Positions 54,319 to 63,273 of a DNA stretch of 64,000 nt are shown in pieces. This DNA is from JABSSA01 sp039960995 (GTDB taxonomy: Bacteria; Pseudomonadota; Alphaproteobacteria; Rhodobacterales; Rhodobacteraceae): the NCBI GenBank assembly GCA_039960995.1, contig JBDVKF010000006.1:62001-126000 (forward strand), given 5' to 3'. The notes under the pieces are model-generated. The model searched no databases and had not been told where the DNA came from. It saw only the letters and a list, made by a program, of their open reading frames with translations. The first letter of the stretch is position 1. The number at the start of each line of letters is the position of its first letter. The position numbers and the translations under genes were made by a program.

Positions 54319-55116
54319 GTGCAAGAAAGAAGTATTCAGGGTGATCCCGGCGACCAAGCTGGCCCCTTCATTATATGGACTTTACGCAGAACCGGCGGAA
54401 CTACGCTGAACAACTTACTCATGGGGGCTTCTCCATACCCGGCGGGGTTGCATGAACCATTTAATCACGATCGCGAATTCGGGTGGGTCAGCCAAACTTA
54501 TGGCGAAAGTGAAGACTTAGAAGAATTGCGCCGTAATGTCGGCAGGGTATTAGACACATTCCCGTTATTTAAGACCGCCTTTGAAATGCAGGCCATAGCA
54601 ATTAACAAATCTATTTTGTGGGAAAGTGCAGCGCGCGGATATCGCCATATTATTCTTGATCGAAAGGCCGAAGTAGATCGTTTGCTTTCACTTGAATTAG
54701 CGCGTGTCACTGGCGGCTGGGGCAAAATGGACGCGGAACGTATTTATGCTCAATACACGTCGGGTGCATCGCAGATGGAAAAATTCGACGTTGATTGGCT
54801 TGTGTCTCATTTAGAATATTGCCGACAAATGCGCGTGAGCCTGCAACAACTTATGATTGAGGCCGGCATTGCCCCTCAAGTAGTCTATTTCGAGGACATC
54901 TACGTTGATCATGACGCTGGTCGTCGCCAGATTGATGCTTTGATGCGTTTCGTGGGGCTATCACCAGAAAAGGTGCCGGACTATGAAGCGAGCGTAGCTG
55001 ATGCGTTGATTTACAAGGGGCAAAACTCAGCGCGAATGATGAATTTGGTCCCCAACATCGAAGAAGTGCGCAGCCGGCTGCATGACCTCGACACGCCACA
55101 CACCTTTCAATTTTAG
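54319..55116 (+). CDS. Stf0/NodH-like sulfotransferase
   Basis: A 265-residue PAPS-dependent sulfotransferase candidate. The phosphosulfate loop reads FIIWTLRRTGGTTLNNLLMG near residue 20, close to the Stf0 (trehalose 2-sulfotransferase)/NodH group, followed by HEPFNHDREFGWV. The probable 3'-phosphate-binding region is in HIILDRKAEVDRLLSLELA near residue 115. It starts at GTG with GGGGGG upstream. Its TAG stop overlaps the TAA of the convergent galectin-like glycosyltransferase in TTAG (55113-55116). The acceptor is probably a sugar of the polysaccharide made by the surrounding genes, which is inference. Confidence 0.78.
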   Translation: MQERSIQGDPGDQAGPFIIWTLRRTGGTTLNNLLMGASPYPAGLHEPFNHDREFGWVSQTYGESEDLEELRRNVGRVLDTFPLFKTAFEMQAIAINKSILWESAARGYRHIILDRKAEVDRLLSLELARVTGGWGKMDAERIYAQYTSGASQMEKFDVDWLVSHLEYCRQMRVSLQQLMIEAGIAPQVVYFEDIYVDHDAGRRQIDALMRFVGLSPEKVPDYEASVADALIYKGQNSARMMNLVPNIEEVRSRLHDLDTPHTFQF

Positions 55117-58100
55117 ACGGGCGGCTTCAGCAAACCCAATTCGATCAGTGTGTCGACATTCTCGTATTGAATGGATCGCTCAAAAGCAAAGCTGCGGTTG
55201 TCTGGGTTTTGCATCCGTTCCGCGTAAATCATGTATTCACGCGCGCCTTCGTAATGTTGTTGGCGTTGCACTTCTTCCAATGCGCGCGCATGAAAATCAG
55301 GCAAGAATTTAAAGTGTAATAATGCGCCCGTTTCTGTGGCCACGTTGCGCGGCGTCATTTCATGTGTGGACGACAAGTATCTGAATTCGCGTGCCCATTT
55401 CACCAATGGCGCTTTTTGCATCGACATATGTGGCGTATTCAGGGCGTGACGATTGTTCCAGAATAACCTTGTGCGGACGCCGCCAGAAACAGTGAGTTCA
55501 GGGCAAGATGCGACCGCGTCGTACCAATACCCATCTTTGTCAAAACAATTGAATGTTTCGATTAATGACTGCCCAGGAAGGTACGTCACTTCATCCAGAG
55601 CCTGCTCAGCGTACATATCGATCATTGTGGTGAACAAGGCCTGCGCGTTTTCTGCGTCCAGACGGTTACATAACGTGCGCAGTGAGCCGGGCGTCTCGCA
55701 ACCGGAAAAAACCAGAACTTCGTCCGCATCGACTGTCAAAACCCAGCGTCCATCAAGGTAGGTGTTGGCAACTTCATTGTGCCACTTCACACCATAACGC
55801 GAGTCTCGGTAATTCTCGTCCGTTTGAAGGACTGTGACATCTGCGATTTTGGCAAAATAATCGAGTGTTGCGTCATCGGACATATTGTCGATCAAAAAGA
55901 ACCGATCGACACCAAGGGTCCGGTAGTATTCTGTGACCCATTTCAAACGGGTGAATTCATTTCGGGCCACGATGATGCAAGCAACAGCATCCTTAGGCAA
56001 AGGTTCTTTTGGCCCAGACAGGTGGCGAAACTGGGTTGGTGGTGCCAGCAAAGGAGACATGTCTTCTTCACTTTGCAAAAGCTTAGTCACCGCTGACCTT
56101 AAGCGCATCGGGTTGTTCTGTGCTGCGGCTATCTGCATGCGAAGTCGATTAATGTTCCAGTCATCCAAATGGGACCGCGCCCGTTCCAACAGTTGGTCAA
56201 TTCCGTCAAGCCGTCCAAGTTTCAAACGTGCCATTAGATCATAGCGCCAGATTTCGCCCTTGAGCTCTTGTTGAGCGCTGAGCTCGTCAAACAGATCGAT
56301 GATTTGAGACCAATTTCCCCGCGTCGCTCGATAATGCGCAAGGGCATTGATCAGGCCTTCTGGAAATGCGCAGGAAATATTGTATGCGTTGGCCAATGCT
56401 TGAGCGGAAATTTCAGAAAAACCAGACAGGGAATGGTCGCGAATTTGGACCCGAATACTGAGTTCCAAGAAGTCAGCCGACTGAGGGGATGTCAGATCCC
56501 ATCGGACGTCGTCCATCAGATCAAGAACGGATTGGACTTCGGTAAAATAGTTGCGCCATACAAGCAATTTGGCAAATTCCAGCAACTGACCGTAGTTCAA
56601 CTGACCATGAAGATGTTTGACCGTGTCGCACAGTGTTTTGATATGACCTGTGTGCGACAGGTCGTCTGCTACACTTGCAACGTGGATAATGTCTTCAAAC
56701 AAACCTGCTGCAATGGCGGAATAGGCCAGTTTCTGAAAATCAGCTTTGCTAAACCGTTCAAGTTGTTGGGAATCCGGTTCTTTTAACGCATCCAGCAGTG
56801 CTTTGGTGTCATGTTCAGCAAACAACCAAACAAATTGATTTTCGTCCGAAAATTCAACTTGTTGGTCTGCGTTTAGGTTTTCGATATTCAGTCCGAACGG
56901 CATGTGTCCGTTGGCAACAAGTGCATCGCGTAAGATAGCCAATGCGGCCTTGAACGATGTTTGAGGGGTGTCAATCGATTTGGCCAATGCGGGAGACAAC
57001 GCGGCCATGAATGCAGGGCTTAGCGTGTTTCGAAGCAAACTGCGTGATATAGCAATTGCAATCGGTGCTTCGTTCTTGTCCGTCAGAGTTACGGAATCTG
57101 ATGCGGTTGAACGCGCTAACCAGTCGATGATCAACGGGCGGGTAACGTCAGGTCCTTCGATTACGCAAAACCGTGTCGTACACGATCCACGCATTTCTTC
57201 TCGCAAAAGCCAGATCAGTTCTCGAACCGATGTGGTTTCAGAGCCACCGAAATCGTGCATTAAGAACCCAGGAGATTTTTGAGCCGCTTGGTTGTCTTGA
57301 AACTTGGACAAGTGCTTAACAGCGCAAAATGTCTGGCGCGTTGGCCGGAACCACAATTGTGGGTCTGACCCATCAAAAATGGGTAGCCGTTGCTTGGAAT
57401 GTTTGAAGAATGCAGCCCAATCTGAAAAGCGCCAGTTATAAGGGGCTTGCCAATAAGCCAATGTCAAAAACTGTGAATCGATAAGTACACGTCCCGCCTG
57501 CGCGATAACATTCTGACGCCCGTCTGTTTTCTGCGGTAGAATAAAAGCCCAGCTTTCATTCAAAGCAAATTCACCGTTTCCTGCAAATAAAAGAAACTGG
57601 TTTGATGCCCGTTTTGCTGCATATTGAGTCAAAGCGGCTTCGATGTTCTCAGAGCTGCCATCTTCTTGTAGGTTGATAAGCAGAAGGTGCTGATTGTCCA
57701 TGTCGGAGATCGCAGCGTTGATGACATCTTCAAGTTCAAGTGCTGTCGGATAATCCGAAGCTTTGATCAGGCGTATATCCGATAACATGTGGCGACATGC
57801 ATCCAGTTCAGAGCGTATAGCACTGTCTTCGTCTGGGCATAGGGCAACGCAACCAAACTGGTGTTCGAAAGCGGGTGTTGTAATCTGTTGGCTGAGCGCC
57901 GCGAATTGTCGAACGTTACGTTCATTTTCATAGCTTGTCAGATGCTGTGGCACAGTCGTCTCGAGCCGTTGCACTCTGTCAAAAGTGAAATGGTCTCCAA
58001 AAACGCGCGCTGGGTTCAGGCTAAGGACCACCTGTTTGTCTTTTTTCAGATGTAAGGACCATGGCCAAACGTCCAAGACCAAGATCCCATCTTCCATCAA

Positions 58101-58316
58101 TTCGCGACTGCAACTGAATTCTTCGCACCAACTTCCATCTGGGCGTTGGGAATTGACAACCAGACTATCGCCACCACCACTTGGATGGCGCCTCAAAAAC
58201 AGGGCTAGAACGCAGTTTGCTTCGGCATCCATCAGTCTGACGTGAAAATCTTGGGTGATTTCAGGGAACGACAGAACAAAATGTTCGCCTGCGATGCCAA
58301 AATCCATACTGCGCAA
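55113..58316 (-). CDS. Large glycosyltransferase with N-terminal galectin-like domain
   Basis: A 1067-residue protein. Residues 1-125 look galectin-like: LFLRRHPSGGGDSLVVNSQR followed by GSWCEEF and a run of beta strands (ILVLDVWPWSLHLKKDKQVVLSL). Residues 130-480 are mixed alpha/beta of unknown type, 500-760 are helical and repeat-like, and 775-1050 are a Glyco_tranf_2_4/GT92-like domain (CIIVARNEFTRLKWVTEYYRTLGV, LIDNMSDDATLDYF, VLTVDADEVLVF). The C-terminal domain is related to that of the 1849-residue protein, and both end with the same LLHFKF.../FAHFKYNSA and RQQHYEGAREY/RQQHFNNAEEY pattern, so the two are paralogues in part. Confidence 0.82.
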   Translation of the reverse strand: MRSMDFGIAGEHFVLSFPEITQDFHVRLMDAEANCVLALFLRRHPSGGGDSLVVNSQRPDGSWCEEFSCSRELMEDGILVLDVWPWSLHLKKDKQVVLSLNPARVFGDHFTFDRVQRLETTVPQHLTSYENERNVRQFAALSQQITTPAFEHQFGCVALCPDEDSAIRSELDACRHMLSDIRLIKASDYPTALELEDVINAAISDMDNQHLLLINLQEDGSSENIEAALTQYAAKRASNQFLLFAGNGEFALNESWAFILPQKTDGRQNVIAQAGRVLIDSQFLTLAYWQAPYNWRFSDWAAFFKHSKQRLPIFDGSDPQLWFRPTRQTFCAVKHLSKFQDNQAAQKSPGFLMHDFGGSETTSVRELIWLLREEMRGSCTTRFCVIEGPDVTRPLIIDWLARSTASDSVTLTDKNEAPIAIAISRSLLRNTLSPAFMAALSPALAKSIDTPQTSFKAALAILRDALVANGHMPFGLNIENLNADQQVEFSDENQFVWLFAEHDTKALLDALKEPDSQQLERFSKADFQKLAYSAIAAGLFEDIIHVASVADDLSHTGHIKTLCDTVKHLHGQLNYGQLLEFAKLLVWRNYFTEVQSVLDLMDDVRWDLTSPQSADFLELSIRVQIRDHSLSGFSEISAQALANAYNISCAFPEGLINALAHYRATRGNWSQIIDLFDELSAQQELKGEIWRYDLMARLKLGRLDGIDQLLERARSHLDDWNINRLRMQIAAAQNNPMRLRSAVTKLLQSEEDMSPLLAPPTQFRHLSGPKEPLPKDAVACIIVARNEFTRLKWVTEYYRTLGVDRFFLIDNMSDDATLDYFAKIADVTVLQTDENYRDSRYGVKWHNEVANTYLDGRWVLTVDADEVLVFSGCETPGSLRTLCNRLDAENAQALFTTMIDMYAEQALDEVTYLPGQSLIETFNCFDKDGYWYDAVASCPELTVSGGVRTRLFWNNRHALNTPHMSMQKAPLVKWAREFRYLSSTHEMTPRNVATETGALLHFKFLPDFHARALEEVQRQQHYEGAREYMIYAERMQNPDNRSFAFERSIQYENVDTLIELGLLKPPV

Positions 58317-58433
58317 TTCGTTGTCCTTTTTAGACGTGTGTTCGATATCTGTACTGCCAAAACAATGGCTGATATAGAATCTTTATCCACCTACACGTGC
58401 AGGGTCCACGCAAAACTGTGGCAATTTAAGTGA

Positions 58434-59099
58434 CTATTTCACGGGTTTGGTCGACCGCCGCGCCGCGCGCCGTTTCAGTTTTTTCATACCTTTTTCGTTC
58501 AGCTCGTCAAGATTGGCCCACAATGCATAATCTTCTTCGTAAAATGCGCGCATTTCCTCTTGGAGGTTCATGGGTATGTCTTGGTCGTTGGGCAAGTTGG
58601 ACACATTGTGTTTTGGGAGCTCGGGATCGACACCAAGTAACCGGGCAACGTCCGGGTACATTTCGGTGATCCGGTGATAGGGGATAATCATGTCCGGTAG
58701 AATTTTGCCTTTGCGCCCCCGAAAAGCTTGATGTTGCAAGTGCTTACGGCCGTTCATACGAACAATGTTCCAATCCTGGAGCTTCCAGAACGCTTCAAAG
58801 TTCATATCTTGGGGCAGTGGGCTTTGGACTGCGTTACCCTTGCGATAGCGAAACCACGAGTAAATCCAGTCCATCGGATCTCGCATTACTCCAAATTTGA
58901 AGAATTTTTCGCGTGCGTGTTCAGGATGATTGAACAGATATGGGTAGTTACTTAGCGCTTGTTGCAGCGGCATGTGCCGCCGCTCAGGAGTGCCAGATGC
59001 GATGAGGTCAGCATGCGGGAGCAATGCGTTTTCGATCGACGTCGATGCGGTTTTTGTATTCGCAACAAAAATGAAACGCTTACTTACTGATATCAGCAT
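58434..59099 (-). CDS. Sulfotransferase family 2-like protein
   Basis: A 221-residue sulfotransferase-like protein: phosphosulfate loop FVANTKTASTSIENALL near residue 12, and FGVMRDPMDWIYSWFRYRKGN near residue 70 as the 3'-phosphate site. The C-terminus is strongly basic (KKLKRRAARRSTKP). It is short for the group but both PAPS motifs are present. It lies upstream of the galectin-like glycosyltransferase on the same strand (117-base gap) and downstream of the RTX protease. Confidence 0.8.
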   Translation of the reverse strand: MLISVSKRFIFVANTKTASTSIENALLPHADLIASGTPERRHMPLQQALSNYPYLFNHPEHAREKFFKFGVMRDPMDWIYSWFRYRKGNAVQSPLPQDMNFEAFWKLQDWNIVRMNGRKHLQHQAFRGRKGKILPDMIIPYHRITEMYPDVARLLGVDPELPKHNVSNLPNDQDIPMNLQEEMRAFYEEDYALWANLDELNEKGMKKLKRRAARRSTKPVK

Positions 59100-59172
59100 A
59101 CCTTCTCCTATATGTCGAGCAGGGGTTACCTCTATAGAGGGAAAAGCTCAACATACGGTCTGAAGGTATGCT
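59095..59172. repeat. Inverted repeat around the sulfotransferase start
   Basis: AGCATACCTT (59095-59104) is repeated inverted as AAGGTATGCT (59163-59172), 58 bases apart, and a 12-base palindrome CCTCTATAGAGG (59129-59140) lies between. The left arm overlaps the sulfotransferase start codon, so the element could be a regulatory site or an mRNA structure controlling its translation. Confidence 0.45.
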
Positions 59173-59196
59173 TATTCTTGCTCAGAAAATATCAGT

Positions 59197-61170
59197 TCAG
59201 AAGATGTCGATATGGTCCTCAAGTCCGTTAACCGACGTCAAGCCGTTCAGCGTCAAGACATCTTTTCCACCGAAATCCAAGACCACGCCCTTTGAGGTGA
59301 TCGTTGCAAAATTGGCAACGACGCTGGCCGCAGTATGTGAACCTGACCAAAGATCGTCATTCAAACGCAATGTGTCTACGCCCACTGTGAAGTCGGTGAT
59401 CTGATCGTCCAGGAATTTATTTCCGTAGAAGAAGATGTCAGACCCGTCGCCGCCGGTTAAGATGTCCGTGCCTCTACCGCCTTCAACAGAGTCGTTTCCG
59501 GTACCGCCGTCCAACGTGTCGTTTCCACGTGAACCGTTTAGCAAGTCATTTCCAGCGCCACCGTACAACTCATCGGCTGATCTACCGCCTTTGAGGACAT
59601 TTGCACCTGTGCCGCCGAACAGAACATCCTTACCGCCGCCGCCGCCGATTGTATCATCCCCAGAGGAAGCCAACACAGTATCATCGCCTTTTTCTCCCCA
59701 GATGCGGTCAGTGCCGTCGCCACCGTCCAACGTATCGTCACCATTACCGCCAAGCAGAGTATCCGAGCCTCCGTTACCGGAGATTTCGTCGGAGCCGTCG
59801 TTGCCCCAAATTTTGTTGTCAGTGGAGTTACCTGAAACGGTATCGTTGCCGGAACCTGATCTCGCATTTTCGATCACAGTGTCGCGGGCAATTCCAACAT
59901 TGCCTCTTAATCCACCGATATCTGAGAAGCTTTCTTCAGCGAGATTGATGTTGTCGTTTCTCGTGCTGTAGCTGAAATCAAGAGTATCGTTACCGCTGTA
60001 ATCGAAGATCGTATAGGCAACGCTGCCGCCGTCAAAGATGTTTTGCGGATCTGTTCCTGTTGCTATCGCTTCGAACAATGCATCAAGGTAGGTGCCGATT
60101 GTGGAATCTGTGCCGCCCCAAACGTCATCACCCGCTGTTGCAGTGCTGACGCCGTACAGGTTTTGGATCGCCACAATGTCAACCAGTTGGGCCGACGTAA
60201 CATTTGCATGGCTCGCGTTGGTATTCGTGTTTTGCGTTTGCGAGAAATACGACATCACGGAGTATTGCCAGCTGTCATCGGCAAAGTCGGCGTCGTTGGC
60301 GTAGGAGGCAGAGCCGTTATAGCTGCCTTGGTGACCCAGACCTAGCGCGTGCCCGATCTCGTGTATGTATGTTTGCAGTGTATAACTGCCAATATCTGAT
60401 CCATAGCTGTTGACCCAGCTTGTGGACACGTTGACATTCGAGCTTATGATTTCGCCGCGATAATGTGAACTGGATGCGTAAGCGCCGCTATTCGCATCGT
60501 CAAAAACCATGTCAGCACTGCCAGAGGTCTCGACGAAATCGATGTCCGCAACAAGTTCCCAAGCTTCTATTGCCCAGCGTGCCAGTTGTTGGCCATCTGC
60601 TGTCAATGCGCTCAGGTTTACTGTGATTTGATTGTCCTGGCTGGTGGTGTCATACGCGCGGTCATTGCCGCCCCAGTACCCATTCGTCAGGAAGTTTGCC
60701 ATCTGGTCCACGGCCGATATCGGACCCGTGTTGATGTTTTCTCCCTCTGAAACAGTAACGGTATAAGCGCCTGTCCCAAGGTGGAATTGGTAAGCTGACG
60801 CTTGTATGTAGTAATCGCCACCCGTTGTCGTATCGAACGTGATTTCGGAAAAGTACCCGTCGCCGCCATCATCGTCTTCATAAAGGATAGTGCCGTCGCT
60901 GCCACGAACATAGAGGTATGTATCGAAGTAATCGTCATTACCGTCTAGGCTGATCGTGTAGGAGGTGTTGGCTTCGAGCGTGACGCGAATGAAGTCGTCA
61001 TCCGTTGTGCTCGAGCGGACGCCATTAAAGACATCACCTGGGCCAATTACATTTGTCGTTGCGATTGAATCGGATGCGGTGGAATCTTCAGCTACAGCCG
61101 CTTGAATGACAGGATCTACGACCCAGCATTCGTCTGTTTGAACACCAAGATCGGAGCATAGATTACACAT
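59197..61170 (-). CDS. RTX metalloprotease, serralysin-like (M10) with pre-peptidase domain
   Basis: A 657-residue secreted zinc protease. Residues 40-142 form a PPC-type (bacterial pre-peptidase) beta domain (DFIRVTLEANTSYTISLDG ... YYIQASAYQFHLGTGAYTVTVSEG). The metzincin catalytic domain follows, with HEIGHALGLGH at 270-280 and the Met-turn SVMSY near 304-308. RTX nonapeptides (GSDEISGNGGSDTLLGGNGDD and so on) fill about 445-580, and the C-terminal region shows the usual ITDFTVGVDTLRL block before the end. There is no signal peptide, in line with type I export; the Asp/Gly-rich repeats bind calcium. The transporter is not in the window. Confidence 0.93.
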   Translation of the reverse strand: MCNLCSDLGVQTDECWVVDPVIQAAVAEDSTASDSIATTNVIGPGDVFNGVRSSTTDDDFIRVTLEANTSYTISLDGNDDYFDTYLYVRGSDGTILYEDDDGGDGYFSEITFDTTTGGDYYIQASAYQFHLGTGAYTVTVSEGENINTGPISAVDQMANFLTNGYWGGNDRAYDTTSQDNQITVNLSALTADGQQLARWAIEAWELVADIDFVETSGSADMVFDDANSGAYASSSHYRGEIISSNVNVSTSWVNSYGSDIGSYTLQTYIHEIGHALGLGHQGSYNGSASYANDADFADDSWQYSVMSYFSQTQNTNTNASHANVTSAQLVDIVAIQNLYGVSTATAGDDVWGGTDSTIGTYLDALFEAIATGTDPQNIFDGGSVAYTIFDYSGNDTLDFSYSTRNDNINLAEESFSDIGGLRGNVGIARDTVIENARSGSGNDTVSGNSTDNKIWGNDGSDEISGNGGSDTLLGGNGDDTLDGGDGTDRIWGEKGDDTVLASSGDDTIGGGGGKDVLFGGTGANVLKGGRSADELYGGAGNDLLNGSRGNDTLDGGTGNDSVEGGRGTDILTGGDGSDIFFYGNKFLDDQITDFTVGVDTLRLNDDLWSGSHTAASVVANFATITSKGVVLDFGGKDVLTLNGLTSVNGLEDHIDIF

Positions 61171-61860
61171 GGTCAGGACTACTCTTAATGATTCGAAGTC
61201 AACTCGTCGTTAGCAACTTGAGATTTTCAGGAACAGTTTGTACCCGAAATCACATGTTAGGTTGCAGAAAGTCGCTACAACTAGGGCAAACTTATGGCGG
61301 AATTTGGCGAACTTTGGGCCAACCCACTTGCCGGAGCATGAACACTAGTTTATCACGCGCTCCGGATTTTTTCGTGTCAACTTGTGTTAACAGTTTGATA
61401 ATGGATGGTAAAATGCAGTTTTGGGATCCAAAAAAGGATCGAAAATCGAGCTCAATTCGGTAAAATGGTAACGCAAACATTGGGAGTAAGTACCAAGTTT
61501 TCCCCGGAAAATTCCCCAATTTCCATCTGAAGAATTTTCGTTAATCGCTACGATTGAGCGTGGTTTCGCGACAAATCCCCCTTATTTGCTTGATTGTCTC
61601 TGTGGCCGGATATTGGTCTCGGTATGATTCTACATTTCGAAAGTCTGGTTCTCCCTGATTAAGGCAATTGCAAAAGCGCCTAGGGCAGGATGAGCCAATT
61701 CATTTCGATGCTATGACAGCAGCAATGCGGATATCGCCTTCAAACACCCGTTCGCGTCAAACTGGGAAAATACTACCGCCACTTGCTTTGCACAAACTGC
61801 GGCTTTGATCTTTGGTCTTATTCGATTGGGTTTTGTTGTTGAGCGTGCGCTGGACAGTGT
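61171..61860. other. 690-base intergenic region without a supported gene
   Basis: The region is AT-rich compared with neighbouring genes and should hold the promoter of the RTX protease at its left end. I found no gene with a start codon and family support; the longest suggestive frame near the right end lacks a start. A terminator-like hairpin on the + strand (61331-61372) and a small A6-loop hairpin around GGATCCAAAAAAGGATC (61425-61441) are the only structures I can point to. Confidence 0.6.
61331..61372 (+). terminator. Orphan rho-independent terminator-like hairpin
   Basis: CCGGAGC (61331-61337) pairs with GCTCCGG (61359-61365) across a 21-base loop and is followed by ATTTTTT. It would act on the + strand, yet no + strand gene lies before it, because the RTX protease upstream is on the minus strand. 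It may end a small RNA transcribed from the protease promoter region. Confidence 0.6.
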
Positions 61861-63210
61861 CTAAGCGGATTTGATCCCTTTCTCGAGCGCTGCCAGCACT
61901 TGATTGATCTCGTCTTCGAATATGATCAACGGCGGTGAAATCATGATGTTATTTCCACCAATGCGCACCATTGCCCCGTTTTCGTAGACCGTTTTTTGGA
62001 TGCGCTTCATCGTGGCCGTATCCAGCGGTGTCTTGTTATTCTTATCACTGACGAATTCGATTGCGGTCATCAAACCATGACCACCTCGCACATCGCCTAT
62101 TATGTCGTATTTCTCTTTCAGGCGGGTAACTCCGTCAAAAAGCTGTGTGCCGCGTGCCGCTGCATTTGTCTTTGTATCCAGACGAACGGTCTCTTCCAGA
62201 CAGGCCGTGACCGCCGCCGCGCCAACTGGGTGCGCCGAATATGTATATCCGTGGAAAATTGCGCCACTTTCGTCGGAATTTTCGAAGACCTGCGCCACCT
62301 CCTCTCTGAGAAGCGCAGCCCCGACAGGGAAATACCCCGACGTTATCCCTTTGGCGGTGCTCATCATGTCGGGCTTAACGCCCCAATGACGACTGCCTGT
62401 CCAGCTTCCTGTTCGACCAAAACCGCAGATGACCTCGTCAGCGATCATCAAAATGCCATGGCGATCGCATATGTCTCGTATCATCGGCATGAATTTGTCA
62501 TGCGGAACGATGACCCCGCCCGCGCCAAGGATTGGTTCCATAATGAAGGCCGCAATATTTTCGGCACCTTGAAACTCGACCTCGTCTTCCATTGTTTGCG
62601 CAATGACCTGGGCCAAGCGGGCCGGATCGGTTTCATTGAATGGGTTTCGATACGTGTAAGGCGCGGGCATATGGTGGCACCCAGCTAGTAACGGTTCATA
62701 AGCTTTGCGAAACCGGTTGTTCCCGTTCACGCTGGCCCCGCCGAAATGCGTGCCATGGTAGCCTTTCTTCAAGCTCAGAAACTTGGTGCGTGTGGGTTGA
62801 CCTTTCAGACGTTGATATTGCCGCGCAAGTCGTAAACACGTCTCTACGGAATCCGAACCGCCAGAGGTGAAGAACACGCGTGACATTCCATCTTCAGCAA
62901 AAAATTCACGCACGGCATAAGAGGCTTCAATCGCGGTCGGGTTGGTCGTGCCCGCGAAAGCCGAATAATAGGGCAGGTCATAAAGCTGTTTGGAAATCGC
63001 TTCTTTGACCTTGTTGTTTGAATACCCAAGATTGACGCACCACAACCCGCCAACCGCGTCGACGACCTTGTGACCATCGATATCTTCGATCTGGCTGCCG
63101 TCTGCTTTGGTTATAATAGTCGGAGGCGTTTCGCGCGAGGCCCCGGGATGACCCATCGGGTGCCACAAATGTTGCGCGTTGTTAGCGCGCAGGAAGTTGT
63201 CGTCTTTCAT
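61861..63210 (-). CDS. Class III (omega) aminotransferase
   Basis: A 449-residue PLP-dependent aminotransferase of class III. Blocks seen are HLWHPMGHPGASRETPP, VVDAVGGLWCVNLGYSN, FFTSGGSDSVETCLRLARQY, KGYHGTHFGGASVNG, EPILGAGGVIVPHDKF, LMIADEVICGFGRTGSW and the PLP lysine in STAKGITSGYFPVGAALL. The sequence belongs to the group that includes omega-amino acid-pyruvate, taurine-pyruvate and putrescine/GABA transaminases, and the true amino donor cannot be decided here. The start at ATG 63210 has GGAGGC upstream; a longer frame adds 16 residues. It is followed upstream by holA on the same strand. Confidence 0.88.
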   Translation of the reverse strand: MKDDNFLRANNAQHLWHPMGHPGASRETPPTIITKADGSQIEDIDGHKVVDAVGGLWCVNLGYSNNKVKEAISKQLYDLPYYSAFAGTTNPTAIEASYAVREFFAEDGMSRVFFTSGGSDSVETCLRLARQYQRLKGQPTRTKFLSLKKGYHGTHFGGASVNGNNRFRKAYEPLLAGCHHMPAPYTYRNPFNETDPARLAQVIAQTMEDEVEFQGAENIAAFIMEPILGAGGVIVPHDKFMPMIRDICDRHGILMIADEVICGFGRTGSWTGSRHWGVKPDMMSTAKGITSGYFPVGAALLREEVAQVFENSDESGAIFHGYTYSAHPVGAAAVTACLEETVRLDTKTNAAARGTQLFDGVTRLKEKYDIIGDVRGGHGLMTAIEFVSDKNNKTPLDTATMKRIQKTVYENGAMVRIGGNNIMISPPLIIFEDEINQVLAALEKGIKSA

Positions 63211-63273
63211 GAGGAGCCTCCGGTCTTGGATAATGTGATCCAGACACGAAACACGCAACTCTTCAAGTCTTGT

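Noticed and set aside
61705..61863. Open stretch of about 46 codons at the right end of the intergenic region
   Set aside because: It has no ATG, GTG or TTG start with a ribosome site, and I recognise no domain in it.
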